DNA of 64,000 nt from an uncultured Oceanisphaera sp. (GTDB lineage: Bacteria > Pseudomonadota > Gammaproteobacteria > Enterobacterales > Aeromonadaceae). The stretch lies in NCBI RefSeq assembly GCF_947495715.1, contig NZ_CANLZU010000011.1, forward strand, positions 62,001 to 126,000, given 5' to 3'. Of the stretch, positions 18,985 through 27,314 are shown in pieces; position 1 is the stretch's first letter; the number at the start of each line of letters is the position of its first letter. The notes under the pieces were generated by a model that was not told the DNA's origin, searched no databases, and worked only from the letters and a program-made list of their open reading frames with translations. The position numbers and the translations under genes were made by a program.

Positions 18985-19477
18985 TCCCTATCTGAATAAA
19001 GATCTGATCTTTCTCAAGCCCGAACTCAGAGGCAACACAGCCGGCTCCCACGACACGCCATTTAGCCTTGCCACTCGCTGTTTCAGCCTACTGCGAACAT
19101 TCACTGGATGTTCGGTCAGGCTGAAACAACTCGTTACGGCAGCAAGCTGCCCCATGGGGGCTCGGAAATGCCGTCTGACCGCCAGGGACGGCGGGAATGC
19201 CGGAACGGCAGGAGCATTTTCCGGCCCTGGCATTTCATGGTCGTGGGAGCTCGTCTCTGTTGCTTCTTTTTGAGTCCCGAGTTGCCTGCAGACAGCACCA
19301 ACAGATGACTCTGCTGTATCAAGGAGGACAAAGGGATCTGCTCAGCCGACCCTCCGCGCCACGGATGGTGCGGCTGAGCCCCCAAGGATGGGTTCACGGC
19401 GAGTAGGCGGGGCGGACCCTTTGTCCGACCTTTGCAGAACAACCGAGCAGATCTGTTATTTAAGCTGTTTGGCATTA
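18982..19477. repeat. Dispersed paired GGA-loop element, copy A
   Basis: A 496-bp member of a five-copy family that fills the whole gap between two convergent genes. Left end TAATCCCTATCTG is a degenerate form of TAATACCAATCTG; right end is TTGGCATTA. Left module (sense on minus): outer stem CTCCCACGAC/GTCGTGGGAG at 19045-19054 and 19240-19249. Its AAATGCC/GGCATTT hairpin (from 19166) has the loop split by about 50 bp that carry another hairpin, CCGCC-AGGGAC-GGCGG (19179-19194, GGA on plus). Right module (plus): outer stem GGACAAAGGG/CCCTTTGTCC (19326-19335, 19417-19426), CCGCGCC-ACGGAT-GGTGCGG (19354-19373, one G-U pair) and CCC-AAGGAT-GGG (19381-19392). Both outer ends coincide with the stop codons of the flanking genes. 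Confidence 0.85.
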
Positions 19478-19960
19478 CCACCTGTGTCCGGACGGCGGGG
19501 CAATCACCCGATAACCACGCTGATAGGAACGATAGTAATTACCGCCGTGGTAGTAATAGGGATCACCACCCAGGTTGAAGCTGACATAACCACCGGGCAG
19601 GCCATGCACTATGGTACCCAGAGGCAGGGTCACCGAGATATGTGCTCGCGAAGAACGGTGCTCACGATAATAGTGACGGGGCGGCTGATAATAATACTGC
19701 TCTACCACCCTTGCCCTGCGCGGAGCGTACCGATAGTGACGATGATGCCTGTGATGCCGAGCGTGTTTACGGTGCTTGAAACGCTTGCCGTAGTGCTTGC
19801 CATAGTACTGATTCTGGTGCCTGTCGTAGCCCTGCTGGTATCCTCGGCCATCACCGCGCCCCTCTCTGTCTGCCAGCACCTGCGGTGCCATCAGGCCAAA
19901 GGTCAGCGCCCCGAGCAGAGGCAACAGCCATCGACGACGTTTGAAAAGTTGCAGTATCAT
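19475..19960 (-). CDS. Secreted histidine/tyrosine-rich protein (DUF6515-like)
   Basis: A 161-residue exported protein. A basic N-terminus and hydrophobic stretch (WLLPLLGALTFGLMAP) lead to a predicted signal cleavage after A-D-R or nearby. Residues 45-95 are extremely rich in His, Tyr, Arg and Lys. The C-terminal domain contains LPGGYVSFNLGGDPYYYHGGNYY split by glycines and ends YRVIAPPSG, the pattern I associate with DUF6515 proteins. The His-rich stretch could bind metal, which is inference. Its stop codon TAA lies inside the terminal TTGGCATTA of repeat copy A. Confidence 0.7.
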   Translation of the reverse strand: MILQLFKRRRWLLPLLGALTFGLMAPQVLADREGRGDGRGYQQGYDRHQNQYYGKHYGKRFKHRKHARHHRHHRHYRYAPRRARVVEQYYYQPPRHYYREHRSSRAHISVTLPLGTIVHGLPGGYVSFNLGGDPYYYHGGNYYRSYQRGYRVIAPPSGHRW

Positions 19961-20126
19961 GGGTGTCTCCTCCTCTTGACAACTATCGGCATGGGGTAAC
20001 CGATGAGTGTGGAGATACCTTGATTATGGGCCAGATCCAAAGATAACGACAGCCCGGCCTGACCTTGATGGTCAGCCTGTATCAGGAGTAATCGAGAGCT
20101 ATTGCCCCGTTTGACTCACGTTGTGC

Positions 20127-20339
20127 TTATTGATCGAGAAAACGTCCCTGCAGCATTTCACGCTCACGCTGACATTCGGCCAGATAGATGGCGGCAACAA
20201 CGGCAGAGTGAGTGTGATAATCATCAACGGCTTTGGATACCATTAATTCCAGTGTCTTGTCATTCTTGGCCATGCGAAATTTACGCAGCCAGTAAAGCTT
20301 GTCGGTCAATTCCCGATCAAGGGTGTTTTCTTCTATCAT
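20127..20339 (-). CDS. Small conserved-type protein of unknown function
   Basis: A 70-residue acidic/basic mixed helical protein (KLYWLRKFRMAKNDKTLELM, AECQREREMLQG). The size and helical character faintly recall Hha/YmoA-type modulators, but the alignment is too weak for a call. ATG 20339 is chosen over an upstream ATG at 20408; neither has a strong ribosome-binding site. It lies downstream of nothing obvious on its strand and follows trpS with a terminator between. Confidence 0.5.
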   Translation of the reverse strand: MIEENTLDRELTDKLYWLRKFRMAKNDKTLELMVSKAVDDYHTHSAVVAAIYLAECQREREMLQGRFLDQ

Positions 20340-20418
20340 AGATGGGAAATAATCCAGTGAAGTTATCGAACCGGTGAGACTGTCGGTTCGGCAAAATAAT
20401 CGAAACAATGAAACCGTC

Positions 20419-20441
20419 GAAAAAGGAGCCTTGACGGCTCC
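20419..20441 (-). terminator. Terminator of the trpS operon
   Basis: GGAGCC, five-base loop, GGCTCC, then five T residues on the minus strand, nine bases after the trpS stop. Confidence 0.8.
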
Positions 20442-20449
20442 CTTAAGTA

Positions 20450-21457
20450 TTAACGGCTTTTGGGTACAAAGCCAATCACATCATATACCTTTTCCAGGGT
20501 CTGTACAGCTTTCGCCCGGGCCTTGTCGGCACCCAGCGTCAGTATTCTGCACAGCTCTGTCTCGTCTTCACGCAGCTCGTGAAAGCGGCGCTGAATCGGC
20601 TCCAGCATGGCGAGTACCGCTTCGGCCGTCTCGGTTTTGAGGTGGCCGTACATCTTGCCTTCGAAGTGCTGTTCCAGCTCGGGAATGGAGCGACCACTGG
20701 CACCGGCCATCAGCGTCAGCAGATTGGAAACCCCCGGCTTGTTTTCCACATCGAAACGTACCACTGGCGGATCTTCGGAATCGGTGACCGCCCGCTTGAG
20801 TTTCTTGGCGATGACCTTGGGGTCTTCCAGCAGTCCGATGAAGTTGTTGACGTTGTCGTCGGACTTGGACATCTTTTTGGTCGGCTCCTGCAGGCTCATG
20901 ATGCGCGCGCCGTCTGCGGGAATGAAAGGCTCGGGCACGGTGAACACCTCACCGTAAAGCTGATTGAAACGGTAGGCCACGTCCCGGGTCAGCTCCAGGT
21001 GCTGCTTTTGATCGTTACCTACCGGAACCTGGCTGGTCTGGTACAGCAGTATGTCCGCCGCCATCAGCGCCGGATAGGTGAACAGGCCGGCGTTGATGTT
21101 TTCGGCATAGCGGCTGGACTTGTCCTTGAACTGGGTCATGCGCGACAATTCGCCGAACTGGGTATAACAGTTCAGAATCCAGGAAAGCTCCGCATGCTCG
21201 GGCACATGCGACTGCACGAAAATGGTGCTCTGGGCCGGATCCAGGCCGATGGCCATATAAAGTGCCGCCGCATCCAGACAGGCCGATCGCAGTGCTTGTG
21301 GGTCCTGACGGACGGTAATGGCATGCATGTCCACGATGCAGTACAGGCAGTCGTAGTCCTGCTGCATCTTCACCCACTGGCGCAGGGCGCCCATGTAGTT
21401 GCCTATGGTCAGCTGCCCGGAAGGCTGGGCGCCACTGAAAACAATTGGTTTAGCCAT
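20450..21457 (-). CDS. trpS: Tryptophanyl-tRNA synthetase
   Basis: A 335-residue class I aminoacyl-tRNA synthetase. The HIGH-type motif is PSGQLTIGN (residues 12-20) and the KMSKS motif is present exactly as K-M-S-K-S near residue 195. Length matches E. coli TrpS (334). It charges tRNA-Trp. ATG 21457 has AAAGGA upstream and overlaps the end of gph by 8 bp. It is the last gene of the dam-rpe-gph-trpS block, as in enterobacteria, and is followed by an intrinsic terminator. Confidence 0.97.
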   Translation of the reverse strand: MAKPIVFSGAQPSGQLTIGNYMGALRQWVKMQQDYDCLYCIVDMHAITVRQDPQALRSACLDAAALYMAIGLDPAQSTIFVQSHVPEHAELSWILNCYTQFGELSRMTQFKDKSSRYAENINAGLFTYPALMAADILLYQTSQVPVGNDQKQHLELTRDVAYRFNQLYGEVFTVPEPFIPADGARIMSLQEPTKKMSKSDDNVNNFIGLLEDPKVIAKKLKRAVTDSEDPPVVRFDVENKPGVSNLLTLMAGASGRSIPELEQHFEGKMYGHLKTETAEAVLAMLEPIQRRFHELREDETELCRILTLGADKARAKAVQTLEKVYDVIGFVPKSR

Positions 21458-22163
21458 GATTATCCTTTCTGTGTTCATTTTTTAGCAACAGGTCGAGCAG
21501 CCCGCGAATATCGCTCATCACCCGGTCCGGGTGGCTTTCGGCAATATCCCGGCCGTAGTTGTAACCATAAGTCAGACCCACCACCGCCATGCCGGCCGCC
21601 TTGGCCGCCAACACATCATTTTCGGAATCGCCGATCATCAGGGAGCGCGCCGGCGTGATATTCAGCTCACGACACACATGCAGCAGCGGGGCCGGATCGG
21701 GCTTTTTCTGCGCCAGGCTGTCACCGCCCAGCACCAGCGAGAAGTAATCGCTCAGATCCGCCGCCGCCAGAATGGCAGGAACAAAGCGGTAGGGCTTGTT
21801 GGTGACGATAGCCAGCGTCTTGCCGGCCTGGTGTAACTGATGCAGGGTATCCAGCACACCGGGATAAAACACCAGCTCGTGCTCGGCTACCCCTTCATAG
21901 GCAACGTCGAACGCCGCTCGCGCTTCTTGCTGCTGTGTGGCGTCCGGCTCGCATTCGAGCGCATTGATGAGGGCGCGACGCACCAGCATGTCGGCCCCGT
22001 TACCCACCCAATGGCGTACCGCCAGCTCGTCTGCCGACACATGGCCCAGCTGTTCCAGCATGCGGTTTACCGCCAACGCCAGCTGGGGCACGCTGTCGAT
22101 CAGGGTGCCGTCCAGATCGAACTGGATAAGCTCGATGTTATCCACGAACGCTGGCCAGTTCAT
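21450..22163 (-). CDS. gph: Phosphoglycolate phosphatase
   Basis: A 237-residue HAD-superfamily phosphatase. Motif I is FDLDGT with nucleophile Asp16 and Asp18; motif II lies in LAIVTNK; motif III/IV is [10 protein letters not shown] followed by [11 protein letters not shown]. It removes phosphate from 2-phosphoglycolate formed in DNA repair. It overlaps rpe by 26 bp and trpS by 8 bp, so the three genes are tightly coupled. The long rpe overlap makes the ATG at 22163 slightly uncertain, but the next internal Met would remove motif I. Confidence 0.95.
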   Translation of the reverse strand: MNWPAFVDNIELIQFDLDGTLIDSVPQLALAVNRMLEQLGHVSADELAVRHWVGNGADMLVRRALINALECEPDATQQQEARAAFDVAYEGVAEHELVFYPGVLDTLHQLHQAGKTLAIVTNKPYRFVPAILAAADLSDYFSLVLGGDSLAQKKPDPAPLLHVCRELNITPARSLMIGDSENDVLAAKAAGMAVVGLTYGYNYGRDIAESHPDRVMSDIRGLLDLLLKNEHRKDNHG

Positions 22164-22812
22164 TGCGCATTCGGTCGATCACCGTCTTGTAGTCGGGCTG
22201 GCTGAAGATGGCGGAGCCGGCCACAAACATGTCGGCACCGGCCTCGGCGATGGCACGAATATTGTCGACCTTGACGCCACCGTCGATTTCCAGCCGAATG
22301 TTGCGACCGCTTTCATCGATGCGACGACGAGCCTGACGCAGCTTGTCGAGGGTGCCGTCGATAAAGGACTGGCCGCCAAAACCGGGGTTGACCGACATCA
22401 GCAGGATCACGTCCACCTTGTCCATCACGTAATCCAGGTAGCTCAGCGGCGTAGCCGGGTTGAACACCAGGCCGGCCTGACAGCCCTGCTCCTTGATCAA
22501 CCCCAGGGTGCGGTCGATATGATCGGACGCCTCGGGGTGAAAGGTGATAATGGAGGCGCCGGCCTCGGCAAACTGGGGCACCAGGCTGTCTACCGGCTTG
22601 ACCATCAGATGAACATCGATGGGCGCCTGAATGCCGTAGTCGCGCAGCGCCTTGCACACCATGGGGCCTATGGTCAGGTTGGGCACATAATGGTTATCCA
22701 TCACATCGAAGTGCACCACGTCGGCGCCCGCTTGCAGCACCTGGGCCACGTCGTCACCCAGGCGGGCAAAGTCGGCAGAAAGAATAGAGGGGGCAATCAG
22801 GTAATCGGTCAT
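22138..22812 (-). CDS. rpe: Ribulose-phosphate 3-epimerase
   Basis: A 224-residue TIM-barrel enzyme beginning [15 protein letters not shown] with the catalytic Asp in the first strand. Metal and catalytic residues appear in [14 protein letters not shown] and the C-terminal [11 protein letters not shown] and FVAGSAIF segments. It interconverts ribulose-5-phosphate and xylulose-5-phosphate. ATG 22812 follows AAGGGAAC. Between it and dam lies a small gene on the opposite strand, so rpe may need its own promoter here. Confidence 0.96.
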   Translation of the reverse strand: MTDYLIAPSILSADFARLGDDVAQVLQAGADVVHFDVMDNHYVPNLTIGPMVCKALRDYGIQAPIDVHLMVKPVDSLVPQFAEAGASIITFHPEASDHIDRTLGLIKEQGCQAGLVFNPATPLSYLDYVMDKVDVILLMSVNPGFGGQSFIDGTLDKLRQARRRIDESGRNIRLEIDGGVKVDNIRAIAEAGADMFVAGSAIFSQPDYKTVIDRMRNELASVRG

Positions 22813-22917
22813 CAAAGTTCCCTTGAGCGCAAAAAACCGTCCAATTCTACCCCAGTGCCCGGTGATTCTCTAGCAAGCCGTCTATGCTTGGCTGACATTC
22901 GCCAGGACGAGGAAATG

Positions 22918-23097
22918 ATGAGCTGGAAACACAGGCTACAGGCGGTGGCGGCGGCGCTGTTCGGGGTGCAGTCACAAAAGAACCGGCAGCAACAGTTCAG
23001 CGGCAGCCCCTGGCCCTATCTGGGCCTGGGGGCACTGGCCATCGTCGGGCTGGTGCTTGTCTTGCTGCTGGTGGTACGGCTGGTGCTTGATATCTGA
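22918..23097 (+). CDS. DUF2970 small membrane protein
   Basis: A 59-residue protein: a short basic N-terminus with the family signature A-A-L-F-G-V-Q-S-Q-K-N-R-Q-Q-Q-F, then S-P-W-P-Y and one hydrophobic helix to the C-terminus. This matches DUF2970, a family of single-pass inner-membrane proteins of unknown role. GAGG lies five bases before ATG 22918 and only two before ATG 22915. It is encoded on the plus strand between dam and rpe, both on minus, so it interrupts an otherwise co-directional block. Confidence 0.82.
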   Translation: MSWKHRLQAVAAALFGVQSQKNRQQQFSGSPWPYLGLGALAIVGLVLVLLLVVRLVLDI

Positions 23098-23185
23098 GGA
23101 GTGAAGGGTGAGGGATAAAGGGTGAAGAGCGAGGGGTGAGGGGTGAGGCGATACTCCCCTCCCCCCCCTAACTCCTTACTCCTCA
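23094..23185. repeat. GGGTGA-rich low-complexity tract with a C-rich counterpart
   Basis: After the DUF2970 stop, the motif GGGTGA(R) recurs about six times with variation (23100-23152), followed by a run of CTCC and a nine-C stretch reading into CTCCTTACTCCTCAC at the end of dam. The G-rich and C-rich halves are partly complementary and could form a long imperfect hairpin. The dam stop region lies within the C-rich part. It may serve as a termination region for the two convergent genes. Confidence 0.6.
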
Positions 23186-24015
23186 CAAGCAGAACCGGGG
23201 CTGAACAGGGCCAGCAGTTCGTCTACTTTCTTGCGGTTGTGCGCATGGCGGCTGATGGTACGCTTGACCGCCACCACTTCCAGATCCGCATCTCGATACA
23301 GTTCCCGCGTCAGCGGAATATCATGGTTGCTGATCAGCACCGGTACACCACGGGTGGCGGTTTCCCGCGCCAGCCGGGCCAGAATCGCCTGATCGTCCAG
23401 CGTAAAGCCGTTGGCGGCGTAGGTGGTAAAGCTGGCGGTGGACGACAGCGGCGCATAGGGCGGGTCGCAGTAAAACACCTGATCCGCATCGGCCCGGGCA
23501 AACACCTCGGTATAGCTCTGGCAGACGAAGGTGGCCCTCTGTGCTTTCTCGGCAAAGAACCACAGCTCCCGTTCGGGGAAATAGGGTTTTTTATAGGCGC
23601 CGAAGGGCACGTTGAAACCGCCTTTCTTGTTATAGCGGCACAGGCCGTTATAACCATGCCGGTTCAGGTACAGGAACAACAAGGCTCGCCGGTAGTGATC
23701 CCGTTCCTGATTGAAATCGACCCGAAAGTCGTAATAGGTGGTCTTGTCGTTGTTGGCGGCGGTAAACATGGCGGCGGCATCGCGGATAAAGGCGTCCGGC
23801 CGGGTCTTGAGCAGCTGATACAAATGGATCAAGTCCGCATTGATATCGGCCAGCACATAGGCTTCAAAGTCGGAATTCAAAAATACCGAACCTGCGCCTA
23901 CAAAGGGTTCCACCAGCACTCGGCCTTCGGGTAGACGCCGATTGATGCTGTCTACCAGGCCGTATTTACCGCCGGCCCATTTCAGGAATGCCCGAGTTTT
24001 AGTCATTGTCGTCAT
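23176..24015 (-). CDS. dam: DNA adenine methylase (GATC)
   Basis: A 279-residue class-alpha N6-adenine methyltransferase, close in length and sequence to E. coli Dam. The AdoMet-binding FLKWAGGK and EPFVGAGSVF motifs are near the N-terminus, and the catalytic motif is DPPY with the flanking FYCDPPYAPLSS. It methylates adenine in GATC and so guides mismatch repair and replication timing. ATG 24015 is adopted; ATG 24006 (M-T-K-T-R-A-F-L-K-W) fits homologues slightly better. It follows damX by 52 bp. Confidence 0.96.
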   Translation of the reverse strand: MTTMTKTRAFLKWAGGKYGLVDSINRRLPEGRVLVEPFVGAGSVFLNSDFEAYVLADINADLIHLYQLLKTRPDAFIRDAAAMFTAANNDKTTYYDFRVDFNQERDHYRRALLFLYLNRHGYNGLCRYNKKGGFNVPFGAYKKPYFPERELWFFAEKAQRATFVCQSYTEVFARADADQVFYCDPPYAPLSSTASFTTYAANGFTLDDQAILARLARETATRGVPVLISNHDIPLTRELYRDADLEVVAVKRTISRHAHNRKKVDELLALFSPGSACEE

Positions 24016-24067
24016 CAAAGCCTAACCGGTGAAGGGCGCGCATTGTAACCTCAAGCCAACCCCATGA

Positions 24068-25444
24068 CTATGGTTTGACTTCTTTTTGCACCTGAGCGAA
24101 GGGTTTGGGCCAGGGTTTGGCCGCCTGCAGCTCGGATGGCAGTGAGCCGATACCGCGACGCGCCAGCTCCGGTGACACAAAATCGCCAAATACCAGTACA
24201 AACCAAGGCTGGCCGTTGATGCTGCGGGGATACACCCAGCTCGGGGCCAGACGATGGCGCGTGGCCATTTTCTCCAGTGCCGTCCGATCACGACTGGCCA
24301 TCAGCTGCAGCGTATAACGGCCACCGGACTTTTGCATCAGCGCCGACAGGGGGCTCAGCCCCCCGGTGTTGGCCGACTGCCGACCTGCAGGTGCAGGCTG
24401 CGCCGAACCTGCCGAGGTATCCGGCCTGGCCGCCGGTTCGGGGGTCGCCTTGCGCTGCATCAGCTTGCTGACCACCTTGTCTTCGATCACCACCCGCTCC
24501 TTGTCGCTGTCGTCCGGTGTTTCGGCAACGCGCGTACTGATGGCCGGCGTATCCGGCAAGGGTTCGACCGGCCATTCCCGCACCACGCTATCACCCGCTG
24601 ACTCGGGTGTAGACGTTTCGGTATCGGGTACCGGAGTCGGTATCGGTGGCGGTAACGCCAGCTCTTGCTCCTGTTCGAACGGCTGAACCAGCTCGGGCGC
24701 CGACGAGTCGGAGTCATCCAGCAGACTGACGATAATAATCAGCAGCACCACCACGATCAGCGCGGTGAGCAGTATCTTGACGGACTTCTGCTCCACCAGC
24801 TGGCGATAACCTTGTGTTTTCATCTGCGGCTCCATGGTGTCAATCACATCGCCGGGATATTGAATCTCATGCGATGTGGCGGGGGGGGATTGGTATCCCA
24901 AAGCGTGCCATAAGTCCTGCTTGTCCGTCGTGGTCAACGGCGGCACTTCCACTTCAAGCACCCGGGATCTCATCTCGTCATCAAGCTGAAGACACACCTG
25001 CCCGGCCCAGTCGGCCGAGCCGATCAGCACCATGAAAGGCCTGACCGAAGCCGGCAACGCCAGATACAGCTCCACCAGCTCCTGTAACAGTATATCGGTC
25101 AGCCACTCGGCATTGTCCACCACCAGCAAGCGTTTGTGCAGACTGGCCGGCAACAGCCTGGCCATGGAGTCCGATAACGAGTCTTCGGAGTCGAACACGG
25201 TTCCCGGAAACCAGCGGCCAAGCAGTGCATCACGAAAACGGGCATGACTGTCGAGCGCTTCGGCATCCAGCAGCACCGGCAGCATCAAGGTCGTTTCTTC
25301 GGTCAGCCGATGGGCCAGGTAGGACTTGCCGGCACCTTCGGGCCCGGTGAGCAGAATAAAATCGGTATCGAGGCGGGAAAGGTGCAGCAGCCGCGCCAGC
25401 AGCTGCTGCTGAGAGGAGAAGGGAAGATTAACCGCGTCGGTCAC
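24068..25444 (-). CDS. damX: Cell-division protein DamX (AAA ATPase + SPOR)
   Basis: A 458-residue membrane protein. An N-terminal AAA-type ATPase domain has Walker A GPEGAGKS (residues 34-41) and Walker [12 protein letters not shown] single transmembrane helix lies at about 225-243, then a proline/threonine-rich linker and a C-terminal SPOR domain ([19 protein letters not shown]). SPOR domains bind denuded septal peptidoglycan. It starts at a GTG that overlaps the aroB stop (GTGA), so translation is coupled. Most enterobacterial DamX proteins lack a clear ATPase half; this longer form is usual in Aeromonas and Vibrio relatives. Confidence 0.9.
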   Translation of the reverse strand: MTDAVNLPFSSQQQLLARLLHLSRLDTDFILLTGPEGAGKSYLAHRLTEETTLMLPVLLDAEALDSHARFRDALLGRWFPGTVFDSEDSLSDSMARLLPASLHKRLLVVDNAEWLTDILLQELVELYLALPASVRPFMVLIGSADWAGQVCLQLDDEMRSRVLEVEVPPLTTTDKQDLWHALGYQSPPATSHEIQYPGDVIDTMEPQMKTQGYRQLVEQKSVKILLTALIVVVLLIIIVSLLDDSDSSAPELVQPFEQEQELALPPPIPTPVPDTETSTPESAGDSVVREWPVEPLPDTPAISTRVAETPDDSDKERVVIEDKVVSKLMQRKATPEPAARPDTSAGSAQPAPAGRQSANTGGLSPLSALMQKSGGRYTLQLMASRDRTALEKMATRHRLAPSWVYPRSINGQPWFVLVFGDFVSPELARRGIGSLPSELQAAKPWPKPFAQVQKEVKP

Positions 25445-26523
25445 GGTGTCCGTTCCGACGCCACCACCTGCGCCAGCTGCCGCTCGGTGACATCATCCAC
25501 CACCTGAGCGCGGCCGATGCCGACCGGCAGCACCAGACGCAACTTGCCGGCCAGCACTTTCTTGTCACGCAGCATATGCGGCAGATAATGGTCGAGTGTC
25601 ATCTCGGCAGGCCCCAGCACCGGCAGATGCGCCTTGATCAACAGGCTTTCTACCCGGGCGACCTCCTCGCGACTCATTTCACCGCGCAGGTGGGCGGTAT
25701 GGCAGGCCTGCATGGTGCCGGCGGCGACCGCCTCGCCATGCAACCAATTGCCATAACCCATTTCGGCTTCGATGGCATGGCCGAAGGTATGCCCCAGATT
25801 GAGCAGGGCACGAACGCCATGTTCCCGTTCATCAGAGGCCACCATGTCCGCCTTGATTTCACAACAACGACGAATGGCATAGCTCAGCGCATCCGCCTCG
25901 AGCCGTTGCAGGCGCGGCAGATTCTGCTCCAGCCAGTCGAAGAAGTCGGCGTCCCAGATAATGCCGTACTTGATCACCTCGGCCAGGCCGGCGGCAAATT
26001 CCCGCTCCGGCAGCGTTTGCAGGCACGAGGTATCGATCAATACCATTTGGGGCTGATAGAAGGCACCGATCATGTTTTTGCCGAGGGGATGGTTGACTGC
26101 GGTTTTACCGCCCACGGAAGAGTCAACCTGCGCCAGCAGCGTGGTCGGCACCTGAATAAAGGGCACCCCGCGCTGGTAACAGGCGGCAGCAAAGCCGGTC
26201 AAATCACCAATCACACCGCCACCGAGGGCAACCAGGGTGGTATCTCGCCCGTGATTGCCGGCCAGCAGGGTTCCCATCACCTGATTGAAGGTGTCCAGGG
26301 TCTTGAACTGCTCGCCGTCGGGTAACACCAGTGACTCGACCTGCAGCGGCGCCAGCGCCGTCAGCAGGGTATCGAGATACAGGGGTGCCACCACCTCGTT
26401 GGTAACAACCAGCACCTTTTTACCCTTGACCATGTCCCGCAGCAGCGAGCCCTGTGACAGGGTGCCTTCGGCAATAACAATGGGGTAGCTGCGCTCACCC
26501 AGATTGACGGTTAACCTTTCCAT
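25441..26523 (-). CDS. aroB: 3-Dehydroquinate synthase
   Basis: A 360-residue NAD-dependent enzyme with the glycine-rich [15 protein letters not shown] segment, [17 protein letters not shown] and the zinc-binding histidines in [12 protein letters not shown]. It converts DAHP to 3-dehydroquinate in the shikimate pathway. AGGAG precedes the ATG. It lies 14 bp after aroK and overlaps damX by 4 bp, which is the standard order in gammaproteobacteria. Confidence 0.97.
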   Translation of the reverse strand: MERLTVNLGERSYPIVIAEGTLSQGSLLRDMVKGKKVLVVTNEVVAPLYLDTLLTALAPLQVESLVLPDGEQFKTLDTFNQVMGTLLAGNHGRDTTLVALGGGVIGDLTGFAAACYQRGVPFIQVPTTLLAQVDSSVGGKTAVNHPLGKNMIGAFYQPQMVLIDTSCLQTLPEREFAAGLAEVIKYGIIWDADFFDWLEQNLPRLQRLEADALSYAIRRCCEIKADMVASDEREHGVRALLNLGHTFGHAIEAEMGYGNWLHGEAVAAGTMQACHTAHLRGEMSREEVARVESLLIKAHLPVLGPAEMTLDHYLPHMLRDKKVLAGKLRLVLPVGIGRAQVVDDVTERQLAQVVASERTP

Positions 26524-26537
26524 GGAGCTCCTGTCCG

Positions 26538-27056
26538 TTACAGGCCGATCAATTCGGCTATCTGATTGGCGACCAGTTTGGCGCCCTGTTCGTCGGTGCG
26601 CACCACATAATCGGCAATTTCCAGATACAGGGCGTTGCGCTCGGCAGCCAGTCGCTCCAGCACTTCCTGCGGCGGCTCTTCGGTTTGCAGCAGCGGACGG
26701 CGCTTGTCTTTCTGTACCCGGGCCAGCTGCTTCTCGACCGGCGTTTCCAGATACACGACGATGCCACGGGCCGACAGCCGGTTACGGCTCTCTTTGCTCT
26801 TGATGGAACCACCGCCGGTAGCCAGCACTATGCCCTGCAGTTCGCTCAGATCGTTGATCACCTTTTCTTCGCGTTGGCGGAAGCCTTCTTCGCCTTCGAC
26901 ATCAAATACCCAGCTGATATCGGCACCGGTACGATGCTCGATCTCATGATCGGAGTCATAAAACTCCATATGCAGTTGCTGCGCCAGGTATTTACCGATG
27001 GTGCTCTTGCCCGCACCCATAGGCCCTACAAGGAAGATATTGCGTTTCTCAGCCAT
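26538..27056 (-). CDS. aroK: Shikimate kinase I
   Basis: A 172-residue P-loop kinase: Walker [10 protein letters not shown] at residues 11-19, the shikimate-binding Asp in F-Y-D-S-D-H-E-I-E and the G-G-G motif in LATGGGSI. It phosphorylates shikimate at the 3-position. ATG 27056 yields the usual start [10 protein letters not shown]; a longer frame from 27080 has no support. It follows pilQ after 258 bp that hold no gene and may contain the aroK promoter. Confidence 0.96.
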   Translation of the reverse strand: MAEKRNIFLVGPMGAGKSTIGKYLAQQLHMEFYDSDHEIEHRTGADISWVFDVEGEEGFRQREEKVINDLSELQGIVLATGGGSIKSKESRNRLSARGIVVYLETPVEKQLARVQKDKRRPLLQTEEPPQEVLERLAAERNALYLEIADYVVRTDEQGAKLVANQIAELIGL

Positions 27057-27314
27057 GTTACACGAAATTCTCACAAACAAATGCGCCCCACGAACACCGC
27101 AGGGTCGACGATGGACCTGACCTTAACTTTCTGAAATTGGACGCCGAATTATCGCAACTGCGCCGGTCGCTGGCAAGGGTAATACCCGCCACGGGGCCAA
27201 AGAAGCCCGGAGCGAGACACGGCTCCATGCAGTTGCCCTTGCGCCCAAGTTCCCGTTTCTGGTCTGTTTGATGACGGCTTTGCCCCGGCTTGCAGGGGCA
27301 AAGCGTCCTGGAGT

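Noticed and set aside
19045-19249. Interpreting the element as a rho-independent terminator only
   Set aside because: Multi-branched fold without a U tract; neighbouring genes hiuH, Tim44-like, pntB and prfC already have separate canonical terminators.
19326-19426. tRNA-like cloverleaf in the right module of copy A
   Set aside because: The branched fold lacks a T-arm GTTC-AANC motif, an anticodon arm of proper size and a CCA end.
18982-19477. CRISPR array or tandem repeat at the repeat elements
   Set aside because: The repeats are dispersed inverted structures; there are no regularly spaced direct repeats with unique spacers and no cas genes.
23098-23175. Anti-Shine-Dalgarno-like CTCCTTACTCC stretch as an rRNA fragment
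   Set aside because: Too short and embedded in a low-complexity tract; no flanking 16S sequence.
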